The notes: generated by a model not told the origin, from the sequence alone. DNA of 64,000 nucleotides from Inconstantimicrobium porci (GCF_009696465.1 NZ_VULX01000008.1:45823-109822), one strand, 5' to 3'; shown: positions 53,505-63,280, numbered from the stretch's first letter. Numbers and translations: made by a program.

Positions 53505-55130
53505 ATGGATAAAATGGTTAATAATAAAAATAAGACTTTTTTTGATTTGATAAATCCAGAAGAACTTACAGGGGTTAATCCTCCTCTATTAGGTAAATGC
53601 GGAAATAAATATTATGAACTTAGAGATGAAATACCAGAAGGAAAACCTAAAATTGTAGGCAATGAAGATGCATATGCTAATAAAGCATATATAAGAACTC
53701 TCCAATTTGTGCTTATACATGCAGTACTTAATTTATATAAGGATGCAAGAATATCACTTGATCATTCAATAAGCAAGGGGATTTTTGGCCAGATCCACAA
53801 GGAGAAAGCACTTGATGAATTTGATATAACTGATATTAAGAATAAAATGCAGGAAATAATAGATAAGAATATTGTTATTAATGAAGTATCAATGCTTAAA
53901 AGTGATGCAGTCAAGATATTTGAAGATTACGGAATGATAGATAAGGTTAAACTTATTAATAGTATAGATAAAGATAAAATAAGTCTTTATGAACTTGAAG
54001 GCAGATATGACTATTTTTATGGTGAGATGGCTTATTCAACAGGAGTGCTTAAGAGTTTTGATTTAATTTATTATGAGCCTGGTTTTCTGCTTAAATATCC
54101 TCAGAAGGGCGATATAAATATTATTCCTAAATACATTGAGCAGAAGAAGTTATTTTCGGTATTTTATGAGACAGGGAAGTGGCTTAATATATTAGAGGTT
54201 GCAAATGTTGGATCACTTAATGAAAAAGTTATGAATAATGAGATAGGCGATTTAATAAGAGTATCAGAGGCACTTCATGAGAAAAAAATTGCATACATTG
54301 CAGATATGATTCACGAAAGAGAAGATGTTAAGCTGATTCTTATTGCAGGACCTTCCTCATCAGGAAAAACAACATTTGCAAACAGACTTGCAATACAGCT
54401 TAGGGTTAATGGGCTTATCCCAGTACCAATTGGACTTGATGATTATTTTGTCAATAGGGAAAACACTCCTATAGGTGAAGATGGTAAGCCTGATTTTGAA
54501 TGTCTTGAAGCTCTTGATGTAAAACTGTTCAATGATAATCTTAATTCTTTATTCAGAGGTGAAGAGGTAGAAATCCCATCCTTTAATTTCAAGACAGGAA
54601 AAAGAGAGTGGATTGGTAGAAAGTTAAGTCTGCCTTATAATGGAGTCATAGTTGTGGAAGGAATTCATGGGCTTAATGAAGAGTTGACTGCTCATATTGA
54701 CAAAAAGTACAAATTCAAGATATATATTTCTGCATTAACTCAACTTAATATAGACAGCCATAATAGAATTTCTACAACTGATGTAAGAAAGATACGAAGA
54801 ATTGTCAGAGATTATCTTTCAAGAGGATATGATGCAGAAGGAACACTTGCAATGTGGGATTCAATTAGAAGAGGTGAAGAAAAGAATATATTTGTGCATC
54901 AGGAACAGGCTGATGTTATGTTTAACTCAACACTTGTATATGAATTATGTGTTCTTAAAAAGTATGCACTGCAGGAATTAAGTAAAATAAGTGAAGAAAG
55001 TTCTTCTTATGCAGAAGCGCATAGGTTAAAATCATTTTTGAAATTCTTTAAGGATATAGACAAAGATATGGTACCTGAAAATTCACTTCTTAGAGAATTC
55101 ATTGGAGGAAGCTGTTTTTATAAATATTAA
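53505..55130 (+). CDS. Uridine-kinase-like nucleoside kinase
   Basis: About 541 residues. The N-terminal 250 residues form the threonyl-tRNA-synthetase-like region found in this subgroup (HAVLNLYKDARISLDHSISK). The C-terminal half is the kinase: Walker A LIAGPSSSGKTTFANRLAI, IGLDDYFVNRENTPIGEDGK, IPSFNFKTGKREW and VVVEGIHGLNEEL. It phosphorylates a nucleoside, probably uridine or cytidine, in salvage. GGGGGTGAT lies before ATG 53505; TTG 53499 is less likely. Function beyond the kinase is uncertain. Confidence 0.88.
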   Translation: MDKMVNNKNKTFFDLINPEELTGVNPPLLGKCGNKYYELRDEIPEGKPKIVGNEDAYANKAYIRTLQFVLIHAVLNLYKDARISLDHSISKGIFGQIHKEKALDEFDITDIKNKMQEIIDKNIVINEVSMLKSDAVKIFEDYGMIDKVKLINSIDKDKISLYELEGRYDYFYGEMAYSTGVLKSFDLIYYEPGFLLKYPQKGDINIIPKYIEQKKLFSVFYETGKWLNILEVANVGSLNEKVMNNEIGDLIRVSEALHEKKIAYIADMIHEREDVKLILIAGPSSSGKTTFANRLAIQLRVNGLIPVPIGLDDYFVNRENTPIGEDGKPDFECLEALDVKLFNDNLNSLFRGEEVEIPSFNFKTGKREWIGRKLSLPYNGVIVVEGIHGLNEELTAHIDKKYKFKIYISALTQLNIDSHNRISTTDVRKIRRIVRDYLSRGYDAEGTLAMWDSIRRGEEKNIFVHQEQADVMFNSTLVYELCVLKKYALQELSKISEESSSYAEAHRLKSFLKFFKDIDKDMVPENSLLREFIGGSCFYKY

Positions 55131-55172
55131 AGGGTATTTTACTTATGTTAATACAGAATGTGATTTATGTCA

Positions 55173-55200
55173 TTGACATTATGCCTTTAGTTGCTACAAT
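55173..55200 (+). promoter_or_regulatory. Promoter of the serine dehydratase operon
   Basis: TTGACA (55173-55178), 16-base spacer, TACAAT (55195-55200), about 50 bases before the sdaAB start. Confidence 0.65.
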
Positions 55201-55249
55201 ATTATTAACTAACATTATAAATTAACATAACAGGAGATGAACTTATAGT

Positions 55250-55924
55250 ATGAAGGATTATGGTGTATTTGATATATTAGGGCCTATTATGATTGGACCT
55301 TCATCTTCACATACTGCTGGTGCAGCAAGGCTTGGAAAGGTTGCAAGAACAATAGCAGGAGGAGAAATAAAGTCAGTGGTATGTCTGCTTCATGGGTCTT
55401 TTGCTAAAACATATAAAGGTCACGGCACTGATAGAGCGTTAGTAGCAGGACTTCTTGGAATGGAGCCTAGCGATACAAGACTTAGAGATGCATTACAAAT
55501 AGCAGAAGATAGAAATATTAATGTACAGTTTGAAGGTACAGATCTTGGCGATGTACATCCTAATACTGTAAAGTTTCTTATAGACGGAAAGAATGGCCAC
55601 TGTGAAGTTGTTGGTTCGTCAATCGGAGGAGGTAACATACAGATTTCAGAAGTCAACGGACAAAGCGTTAATTTTACAGGGGCATATCCAACACTTATTA
55701 TTTCACACAGGGATGTTCCAGGAGTAGTTTCAAAGGTTACTGCACTTTTATACGAAATGAAGATAAATATAGCTTTTATGAATGTATTTAGAACACAAAA
55801 AGGTAAAAATGCCACTATGGTTTTCCAATGTGACAATAATATTCAGGATGATCTTATATATGAAATAAAGAATATAGATGCAATAGAAAATGTGGTTTCT
55901 ATAAATTCTATAGCGGAGGGCTGA
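55250..55924 (+). CDS. sdaAB: L-serine dehydratase, beta subunit
   Basis: The 224-residue protein has the SDH beta motif DILGPIMIGPSSSHTAGAAR at the N-terminus, HGSFAKTYKGHGTDRALVAG, and a C-terminal ACT-like domain (YPTLIISHRDVPGVVSKVTA). With the alpha subunit it deaminates L-serine to pyruvate and ammonia, in the cytoplasm. AGGAG precedes the start. The next gene begins 6 bp after its stop, so the two are translated together. Confidence 0.96.
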   Translation: MKDYGVFDILGPIMIGPSSSHTAGAARLGKVARTIAGGEIKSVVCLLHGSFAKTYKGHGTDRALVAGLLGMEPSDTRLRDALQIAEDRNINVQFEGTDLGDVHPNTVKFLIDGKNGHCEVVGSSIGGGNIQISEVNGQSVNFTGAYPTLIISHRDVPGVVSKVTALLYEMKINIAFMNVFRTQKGKNATMVFQCDNNIQDDLIYEIKNIDAIENVVSINSIAEG

Positions 55925-55930
55925 TAACAA

Positions 55931-56806
55931 ATGAATATAAAGAGTGGAAAAGAACTGCTAAATATATGTAGTGAGCAGAATATATCATTAAGCGAATTTG
56001 CCATAAAAGAAGAAATGGAGAGAAGCGAAATTTCAAGAGAAGAAGTTATTCAAAAGATGAAAACTGTTCTTGATGTTATGAAAGAATCGACTAATGAAGG
56101 AAGAGAAAAAAAGATATATTCAGTAAGTGGTCTTATAGGCGGAGATGCATATAAATTAAACAAATACATAAAGAATGGTAAGACACTTACTGGGCCAGTA
56201 ATGAATAAGGCTATGGCAAGAGCGTTATCATGTTCTGAAGTTAATGCATCAATGGGAAGAATAGTAGCATGTCCTACGGCAGGATCATGTGGTATACTTC
56301 CAGCTGTTATTATTACAGCGGGTGAAGCACTTGGATTAGACGATGAAGGAATGATAATGGGATTATTTGCATCATCAGCTGTAGGAATGATTATTGCAGA
56401 TAATGCAACAGTAGCAGGTGCAGAAGGAGGCTGTCAGGCTGAGTGCGGTGCAGCAGCTGCTATGGGTTCTGCAGCTGTTGTTGAAATGATGGGGGGAACT
56501 CCTGAGATGAGCCTTAATGCAGCAGCTATAGTTATTAAGAACATTTTAGGTCTTGTATGCGATCCTGTTGCTGGATTAGTAGAAATTCCATGTGCAAAGA
56601 GAAATTTTGCAGGTGCTGTATCAGCGCTTACTACTGCAGATGTTGTAATGGCAGGAATAAGCAGCAAGATTCCTTTTGACGATATGGTTGAAGCAATGTA
56701 CAGAGTAGGTAAGCAGTTACCAGCAAGTCTTAGAGAAACTGCAGAAGGTGGAACAGCCACTACTGAAACTGGACTTAAACTAAAAAAGGAAGTCTATGGA
56801 GAGTAA
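55931..56806 (+). CDS. sdaAA: L-serine dehydratase, iron-sulfur-dependent, alpha subunit
   Basis: The 291-residue protein carries the catalytic core: KTLTGPVMNKAMARALS, CPTAGSCGILPAVI with two cluster-ligand cysteines, GGCQAECGAAAAMGSAAVVE, and LGLVCDPVAGLVEIPCAKRN with further cysteines. The [4Fe-4S] cluster binds and activates serine. The enzyme is oxygen-sensitive and suits an anaerobe that ferments amino acids. It forms the active enzyme with the product of the gene just upstream. Length is normal. Confidence 0.96.
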   Translation: MNIKSGKELLNICSEQNISLSEFAIKEEMERSEISREEVIQKMKTVLDVMKESTNEGREKKIYSVSGLIGGDAYKLNKYIKNGKTLTGPVMNKAMARALSCSEVNASMGRIVACPTAGSCGILPAVIITAGEALGLDDEGMIMGLFASSAVGMIIADNATVAGAEGGCQAECGAAAAMGSAAVVEMMGGTPEMSLNAAAIVIKNILGLVCDPVAGLVEIPCAKRNFAGAVSALTTADVVMAGISSKIPFDDMVEAMYRVGKQLPASLRETAEGGTATTETGLKLKKEVYGE

Positions 56807-56829
56807 TATTATAAAGAAATGAGGATGCT

Positions 56830-58593
56830 ATGAATAAGATACAGGATATTCTGGAGAAATACTTCGGGATAAAATCTTTAAGAAAAGAACAAAAGATAAT
56901 AATAGAATCTATTTTATCAGGAAGAGATGTATTTTGTTTATTGCCAACAGGAGGGGGGAAATCTCTGTGTTATGAGCTTACTGCAATGGTGATGAAGGGA
57001 GTAACAATAGTGGTTTCTCCCCTTATTTCTTTAATGAAGGATCAGGTGGATTATCTGAAGAGTATTGGTATTCCAGCACAGTACATAAATAGTACACAAA
57101 GTAATGCTGAAATAGATAGGATACTCATGGATATCGAAAGTGGGAGTGTTAAGATAATATATATTGCACCTGAAAGACTTAACAGCGAGTTTTTTATAAA
57201 TAGATTTAATAATATAGATATCAGTCAGGTAGCTGTAGATGAAGCACACTGTGTTTCACAGTGGGGACATGATTTTAGAAGAAGCTACAGAAACATAAAT
57301 CCTTTTATTAAATCACTAAAAAAAAGACCTGTTGTTACAGCTTTTACAGCTACAGCTACAGAAGCAGTAAGAAAAGACACTATTAATCTTCTTGGGCTAC
57401 AAGCACCATTTATTTTTTTTGGTGGTTTTTATAGGAGTAACCTACAGATTAATCTGTATAAAGAAATTGACAAAATTGAATTTATAAAGGATTATATAAG
57501 ATCTCATGAAGAAGAATGTGGTATAATTTACTGCAGTTTAAGAAGAGAAGTTGATTCATTATTTATGGGACTTAAAGATATAGGGTACAGTGTTACAAGA
57601 TATCATGGTGGTATGAGTGATGAGGAAAAAAATGAAAATCAGGATGATTTTTTATTTGAAAGAAAGAATGTGATGATTGCAACAAATGCATTTGGCATGG
57701 GGATAGATAAATCTAATATCAGATACATAATACATGTATCAATGCCTAAGAATATAGAAGGTTATTATCAGGAAATAGGAAGAGGAGGCAGAGATGGTAC
57801 GCTTTGCAGATGCCATCTTCTTTATAACAGGGATGACATAAGAAGTGCAGAATTTCTGATTAATACATCAACTAAGATTGAGAGGCGTGAAATCGAACTT
57901 AAGAAACTTCAGTCTATGATAGAGTTCTGTGAAACAGATGAATGTTACAATGAATTTATTCTTAATTATTTTGGAGATACAGAAAAGAAGAAGTTTTGCG
58001 GAACATGCAGCAATTGTGTTAAAAATGACAGTCTTAAAGATCTTACAATAGAAGCTCAGAAAATTCTTTCATGTCTTTATAGGACAAGAGAAAAGTTTGG
58101 TATAAGTGTTATGTGTGATGTATTAAGAGGGTTTAAGGGAACCAAAATAACACAGTATAGGCTTGATGAATTATCAACATTTGGCATAATGCGAGATTAC
58201 AGCAGTAAGGCTATTAAGGATGTTATAAATATACTACTTGAACAGGGACTTGTTGATATGAAGGAAGGAACATATTCAATGCTTCTTCTTAATAACAATT
58301 CGTATAAGGTTCTTAAAGGGCAGGAAAAAGTATTTGGTAAGCTAAGTGATAATGCTGTATGCGAAGACGAAGAGTTATTCAAAAAGCTTAGAATATATAG
58401 AAAAGATGTATCAAGAAAAGAAAATGTGAAACCATACATTGTGTTTAGTGACTCAGTGCTTATTGAAATAGCCAATACTAAGCCAAAGACACTTGAAGAG
58501 CTTGGATCAATAAATGGTATAGGTAATAAAAAGATTGATAAGTATGGCAGTGATGTACTTTCAATTGTTAAGAATTCGCGATCAGATAAATAG
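56830..58593 (+). CDS. recQ: ATP-dependent DNA helicase RecQ
   Basis: 587 residues. Superfamily 2 helicase motifs in order: LRKEQKIIIESILSGRD (motif 0), LLPTGGGKSLCYEL (I), VSPLISLMKDQV, DEAHCVSQWGHDFRRSY (II), AFTATATEAVRK (III), CSLRREVDSLF (IV), NAFGMGIDKSNIRYIIH (V) and YYQEIGRGGRDG (VI). The RQC zinc site follows (CETDECYNEF with CGTCSNC) and a C-terminal HRDC domain (LEELGSINGIGNKKIDKYG). It unwinds DNA in recombination and repair. It is 23 bp after sdaAA and 16 bp before gshF. Confidence 0.95.
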   Translation: MNKIQDILEKYFGIKSLRKEQKIIIESILSGRDVFCLLPTGGGKSLCYELTAMVMKGVTIVVSPLISLMKDQVDYLKSIGIPAQYINSTQSNAEIDRILMDIESGSVKIIYIAPERLNSEFFINRFNNIDISQVAVDEAHCVSQWGHDFRRSYRNINPFIKSLKKRPVVTAFTATATEAVRKDTINLLGLQAPFIFFGGFYRSNLQINLYKEIDKIEFIKDYIRSHEEECGIIYCSLRREVDSLFMGLKDIGYSVTRYHGGMSDEEKNENQDDFLFERKNVMIATNAFGMGIDKSNIRYIIHVSMPKNIEGYYQEIGRGGRDGTLCRCHLLYNRDDIRSAEFLINTSTKIERREIELKKLQSMIEFCETDECYNEFILNYFGDTEKKKFCGTCSNCVKNDSLKDLTIEAQKILSCLYRTREKFGISVMCDVLRGFKGTKITQYRLDELSTFGIMRDYSSKAIKDVINILLEQGLVDMKEGTYSMLLLNNNSYKVLKGQEKVFGKLSDNAVCEDEELFKKLRIYRKDVSRKENVKPYIVFSDSVLIEIANTKPKTLEELGSINGIGNKKIDKYGSDVLSIVKNSRSDK

Positions 58594-58609
58594 AGAGGAA
58601 ATTAGAGAT

Positions 58610-60904
58610 ATGTTTAATATAAAGAAAAATATATTTACTCCCAGGGAACTTTTAAGTGGTAATTACGGTATAGAGAGGGAATCACTTAGAATTGATAATG
58701 AAGGAAAGCTTTCAATGAAGCCACATCCGCATGAACTTGGAGATAAGGGAAAGAACCCATATATAACAACAGATTTTTCTGAAAGTCAAGTTGAGCTTAT
58801 TACACCTACCTTTAAAAGTGTAGAGGAAGTGTACAATTTTATAAATACTCTTTATGATATTACAGCTATGAATATTAGTGATGAATATTTATGGCCTCAG
58901 TCAATGCCCTGCGTAATTCCTGAAGATGATAAGATTCCAGTAGCCCAATATGAAGGAAATACTGCAAATACTGCATATAGAGAAAAACTTCTTAAGAAAT
59001 ATGGCGGTAAAAAGCAGCTTATTTCAGGAATTCATTATAATTTTTCATTTACAGAAGAATTTATAAAGAAGCTTTATGAATATAACAAGCCGGAAATGAA
59101 TTTTGGAGAATATAAGAATGCTGTTTATTTAAAGGTTGCAAGAAACTTTTTAAGATACAGATGGCTTGTAATATACCTGATGGCAGGTACTGCTGCAATT
59201 CATTATAGCTATGTAGAGAAGTGCAGAAAGAATCTTAAGGAATTTGCTGATGACAGCTATACTAATGATGGTGCTATGTCTTATAGAAATAGCGAATGTG
59301 GCTATAAGAATAAAGTTGACTTATACCCAAGTTATAAGTCTGTGGATGAATATATAAGCAGTGTACAGAGCTTTGTTAATGATAAGCTTATTGATTGTCA
59401 TAAGGAATTATATAGTGCAGTAAGATTGAAACCAAAGGATAAAGATAACTTCTATGAATCACTTAGCAATGATGGTATAAATTATCTTGAGTTCAGATGC
59501 ATAGATATAAATCCTTTTGAAAAATGCGGGATAAGTCTTAATGATTTATACTTCCTTCAGATATTTAATCTGTATCTGCTTACAAAGGAAGAGTCAAGTT
59601 ATGATAATTGGCAGGAAGAAGCTTTAAAAAATGAAAATTCTACAGCTAGATTTGGGCAGAATGATATCACGCTTTTAAAAGATGGAGAAAGAATTTCAAG
59701 AATAGATTTCTCTCTTGAAATTCTTAATGAAATGAGGAAAATGAATGATGAATTTAATCTGGGTAAAGCAGATATTATTGATGAGATGATAAAAAAAGTA
59801 GAAGATAAGAATCTTACTTATGCCCATAAGCTTTATGAGATTATAAAAAAAGAGGGATATGTAGAAGCTAATCTTAACCTTGCAAAGGAATATAGAAAAT
59901 CTGCATATAATAACAGGTTTAAGCTTTACGGATATGAAGATTTAGAGCTTTCAACACAGATTCTTATGAAAGAAAGCATCAAGCATGGTCTTAAGGTAAG
60001 TGTTGTCGATAGAAGTGAAAACTTTATTTCTATAGAAAATGACAGTCATATTGAATATGTAAAGCAGGCAACTAAGACTTCAAAGGATAACTATGTTACT
60101 GTACTTATAATGGAAAACAAGACTGTTACTAAAAAGGTTCTTCAAATGAATAACGTATGTGTACCACAGGGAGTAGAATTTGATTTTCTTGATAAAGCTT
60201 TAAGTGAATCAATAAAGTATGTAAATAAGCCTATAGTAATTAAGCCGAAGAGTACAAATTTTGGAACAGGCATAAGTATTTTCTCAGAAGGTGCAGATAA
60301 GGAGAGTATTGATGAAGCGCTAAAGATTGCCTTTAAATTTGATAATACAGTGCTTTTAGAAGAGTTTATAAGAGGTAAGGAGTACAGATTCCTAGTTATA
60401 GGAGATGAAGTAGCAGGTATTCTTCATAGAGTACCAGCCAATGTCATAGGTGATGGTAAAAGATCTATTAGAGAACTTGTGGCAGTGAAAAATGAAGATC
60501 CTTTAAGAGGATATCATTATGTTACTCCTCTTGAAAAGATTAATCTTGATGAAAATGTAGCATTGTTTTTAAAACAGCAGCATAAGGATTTTGACTATAT
60601 ACCAGCAAAAGAAGAAATAGTATACCTAAGAGAGAATTCTAATATCAGCACAGGCGGTGACAGCATCGATTATACAGACTTAATACCTAAGAGGTTTAAA
60701 GATATAGCAGTTGACTGTGCAAAGGCTGTAAATGCAAAAATATGTGGTGTAGATATGATGCTTGAGGATTACAGTGATGAAAATTCCAATTATGCTATAA
60801 TAGAACTTAACTTTAACCCGGCAATTCATATTCATTCTTACCCATATAAAGGTATTGAAAGAAATATTGCAGTTAAATTGCTTAAATTATTAGAATTAAT
60901 CTAA
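58610..60904 (+). CDS. gshF: Bifunctional glutamate-cysteine ligase/glutathione synthetase
   Basis: About 764 residues, the usual length of fused GshF/GshAB. The N-terminal half is a GCL domain (SGNYGIERESLRIDNEGKLS, TDFSESQVELITPT, YLEFRCIDINPFEKCGIS). The C-terminal half is an ATP-grasp domain with VNKPIVIKPKSTNFGTGISI, LLEEFIRGKEYRFLVIGDEV and IIELNFNPAIHIHSYPYKG. One protein thus makes glutathione from Glu, Cys and Gly. The frame opens at 58535 within recQ; AGAGAGGAAA before ATG 58610 supports that start. Glutathione production is unusual but known in some clostridia. Confidence 0.95.
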   Translation: MFNIKKNIFTPRELLSGNYGIERESLRIDNEGKLSMKPHPHELGDKGKNPYITTDFSESQVELITPTFKSVEEVYNFINTLYDITAMNISDEYLWPQSMPCVIPEDDKIPVAQYEGNTANTAYREKLLKKYGGKKQLISGIHYNFSFTEEFIKKLYEYNKPEMNFGEYKNAVYLKVARNFLRYRWLVIYLMAGTAAIHYSYVEKCRKNLKEFADDSYTNDGAMSYRNSECGYKNKVDLYPSYKSVDEYISSVQSFVNDKLIDCHKELYSAVRLKPKDKDNFYESLSNDGINYLEFRCIDINPFEKCGISLNDLYFLQIFNLYLLTKEESSYDNWQEEALKNENSTARFGQNDITLLKDGERISRIDFSLEILNEMRKMNDEFNLGKADIIDEMIKKVEDKNLTYAHKLYEIIKKEGYVEANLNLAKEYRKSAYNNRFKLYGYEDLELSTQILMKESIKHGLKVSVVDRSENFISIENDSHIEYVKQATKTSKDNYVTVLIMENKTVTKKVLQMNNVCVPQGVEFDFLDKALSESIKYVNKPIVIKPKSTNFGTGISIFSEGADKESIDEALKIAFKFDNTVLLEEFIRGKEYRFLVIGDEVAGILHRVPANVIGDGKRSIRELVAVKNEDPLRGYHYVTPLEKINLDENVALFLKQQHKDFDYIPAKEEIVYLRENSNISTGGDSIDYTDLIPKRFKDIAVDCAKAVNAKICGVDMMLEDYSDENSNYAIIELNFNPAIHIHSYPYKGIERNIAVKLLKLLELI

Positions 60905-60955
60905 AAAAAGAAACTGTTGCAGTAATATAAAATAATGCAACAGTTTCTTTTTATT
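60903..60955. terminator. Bidirectional terminator
   Basis: AAAGAAACTGTTGCA pairs with TGCAACAGTTTCTTT, with A- and T-runs on the sides; between gshF and the phospholipase remnant. Confidence 0.9.
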
Positions 60956-60958
60956 AAA

Positions 60959-61505
60959 TTATTTAATTTCTCCAACTTCTTTTAAAAACCTATAATAAAA
61001 TGCTGCTAGATACTCTTGGGCATATTTTACAGTATTGTTTGCTACTGGAGACCATGCTTTCTTACCTTTTTTTACTGTATCTTTATAGCTGTAGGCATTT
61101 TTAGCACAATCATTTAGTATATCTGAACAGTATTCAGTAAAAGATTCTGAATCGTAATTATTGTATTTTGTACTTGTATTCGTAGCATATTCATTTTGAT
61201 GCTTTTCAACATAAGATTCATATTGTGAATGAGTACTTAATACTGCTATCATATTAGCAGCATGATAGGGTACATTGACATCTTCTAAAAAGTGGGATGC
61301 TCGTCCTAATTCTTGCATAGCATAAGTTTTATTAGTTTTATAATTATTTATAGCGTTTAAAGAGTGTTCTTTAAATTTAGTTAATGCTGTAATTTTAGAT
61401 TGAGACATGAAGCTTGGAAGATAGTTTTTTCCTGTATATGGGTTATAAAAATGATATGCAAAGAAATAATCTAAATAATATAAATGTTTTTGATGTTTTT
61501 TTCAT
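60959..61505 (-). pseudogene. Truncated zinc-dependent phospholipase C
   Basis: The open frame (ATG 61408) continues upstream without a start as HFYNPYTGKNYLPSF. With ELGRASHFLEDVNVPYHAAN, YESYVEKHQNEYATN and AAFYYRFLKEVGEI it matches the alpha-toxin-type phospholipase C catalytic domain. At 61505 an ATG with a strong GAGGAGG site begins a signal-like MKKTSKTFIL, but that frame stops after 20 codons and is 1 nt out of phase. Roughly 60 N-terminal codons, including the first zinc ligands (Trp1, His, Asp), are missing. The enzyme must be inactive. Confidence 0.88.
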
Positions 61506-61860
61506 AAATCGACCTCCTCTTTCTTAAAAATTGAATATTATCCAAATAAAGTATAGCTCCTGGCTATATTAAATTCAATAAAATATATGTTTTTTAAATT
61601 ATTTTTACACATTCTGTAACAATGAAGATAAGTGTTATGATTTTTCGAGTTTAAATTTAATTTGTAACCATAAAGCTATTTCAAGTATGTAGACTAATAG
61701 AAAAGGTCAATAAATAATTTACTTGTTTGTATAAAATAGTATTATTTAATATAATAAGTTATAATATAGAAAATATTTCTGCAAGCAATATAAATCTTGG
61801 GAAATATCAACAAGGTGATTGAGTGATGAAATTAATTTTTAGTGTTAGGAGAGGATTAAA
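61506..61860. other. Intergenic region, mostly featureless
   Basis: About 355 AT-rich bases between divergent broken genes. It holds a small dyad TATAGC-n5-GCTATA near 61551-61567, presumably in the promoter area of the lost phospholipase, and a possible 12-codon leader (61826-61864, preceded by AAGGTGAT) whose TGA overlaps the ATG at 61861. No other gene or strong structure was seen. Confidence 0.5.
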
Positions 61861-62439
61861 ATGAAAGAATTATCAGAGATGACTTTGGAAGAGTTGTGGC
61901 AGCTGTTTCCGATTATTCTTAAGGACTATAGCCCAGAATATAAGAACTGGTATGAAATTGAAAAGAAAGAATTAATACATAACTTTAATGATGCAATAGT
62001 TAGAATAAATCATATAGGAAGTACTTCTGTAGAAGGACTAATAGCAAAGCCTACAGTTGATATACTTATGGAAATCAAAAATGATAGTAATATTGATAAA
62101 GTAAAAGAAAAGCTTTTATCAATGTGATGGTTACTTATGAATTCAACTAACGATCCTAAGTTCAGGCAGACATATAATAAGGGCTATACAAAGTATGGTT
62201 TTGCAGAGAAAGTGTATCACCTTCATGTAAGATACTATGATGACTGGAATGAACTTTATTTTAGGGATTATTTAAGAGAACATAAAGATGTGGCTGACGA
62301 ATATGCAAAGTTGAAACTTGGACTTTGGAAAAAGTACGAACATGATAGGGATGGATACACAGACGCAAAAAGTGAATTTGTTCTGAAAGTTACGGAAAAG
62401 GCAAGAAAGGAATATGGGGGCAGATATATTAGAAATTAA
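61861..62439 (+). pseudogene. GrpB family gene interrupted by one in-frame stop
   Basis: Two open segments, 61861-62124 and 62128-62439, lie in the same frame and are separated only by TGA at 62125-62127. The product would read VRINHIGSTSVEGLIAKPTV and DILMEIKND, then (stop) WLLMNSTNDPKFRQTYNKGY and KVYHLHVRYYDDWNELYFRD, ending YEHDRDGYTDAKSEFVLKV. That is a full-length GrpB/UPF0157 nucleotidyltransferase-like protein. Relatives commonly have Gly before the Trp, so GGA to TGA is the simplest change. AGGAGAGG precedes the ATG. It could be a recent nonsense mutation or a sequencing error. Confidence 0.85.
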
Positions 62440-62458
62440 ACGAATTGGGGGTAAGTAT

Positions 62459-63280
62459 ATGATTATAGATTCTGAAATAGTTGAGAAGTATTTAGCAGGT
62501 GATGGTATTGATAAATACAAAGATAAATGGTACTACAAAATAGATGGTATAGGGTATAAGATGCCAAATTATAATTATGAAAATAGGAAGAAAGTAGAGA
62601 AATGCTATTATGCATTAATAAACGAACTTAAGGATTTCGTCCCATGTAACGTATCAATATGGGATAGTATTTTTCCGAACTGGAAAAGAATAATAGTTAA
62701 CGTTAAGGTTAATTTAATTGTGGGATTTCCTGAACCTTATGATGCAGTGACTGAAAAAGATCCTGATGGTATAACTAATATTATATTTGATATGTCTCAA
62801 TGGGCGCAATATATGGATAATAATGATATCAGGGATATAGCATGTAATTTAATAACTCATGAATTATGTCATGTATGTATAGAAAATATTATACCTGAAA
62901 TAATGTGCGATACAGACGATTATATTAGAAAACTTGACTCAGCAACTTTTAATGAGGGATTTGCACATCTTTTGTCATATGAAGCATCTGATATAGATGA
63001 TGTAAATTGGAATGAAGATAAGTTAAAGAGTGTTTCAGAAAAATCATGTAATGTTATGAAAAAAGCATTAAGTACAAGAGATAAAATTGAACAAGATATG
63101 TATTTAAAAAATGCAGTATGTGGAAGTAATTATTATGATAAATTTGCCTGCATGTGTGGAATGTTTTACTTAGCAAAAAGTTATGAAGAGGGAGGATTAA
63201 AACAACTAAAAGAAGTATTCGATAGGGGCTATAAAGGATTTGCTGGGAGAACAGTTAATAATATAGCTGCATTAAATTAA
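62459..63280 (+). CDS. Putative HExxH metallopeptidase-like protein, unknown family
   Basis: About 273 residues, soluble, no signal peptide. The middle holds NLITHELCHVCIENI, an HExxH zinc motif, and about 50 residues later FNEGFAHLLSYE, which could give the third ligand Glu as in gluzincins. DUF2268-type peptidases are a possible relation, not confirmed. TTGGGGG precedes ATG 62459; the frame is open from 62414 inside grpB. The N-terminal third (YKDKWYYKIDGIGYKMPNYN) is not recognised. A cytoplasmic protease or a non-catalytic relative are both possible. Confidence 0.65.
   Translation: MIIDSEIVEKYLAGDGIDKYKDKWYYKIDGIGYKMPNYNYENRKKVEKCYYALINELKDFVPCNVSIWDSIFPNWKRIIVNVKVNLIVGFPEPYDAVTEKDPDGITNIIFDMSQWAQYMDNNDIRDIACNLITHELCHVCIENIIPEIMCDTDDYIRKLDSATFNEGFAHLLSYEASDIDDVNWNEDKLKSVSEKSCNVMKKALSTRDKIEQDMYLKNAVCGSNYYDKFACMCGMFYLAKSYEEGGLKQLKEVFDRGYKGFAGRTVNNIAALN

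Noticed and set aside
62125..62127. UGA as selenocysteine in GrpB
   Set aside because: No SECIS-like hairpin was seen just after it, and relatives usually have glycine here.
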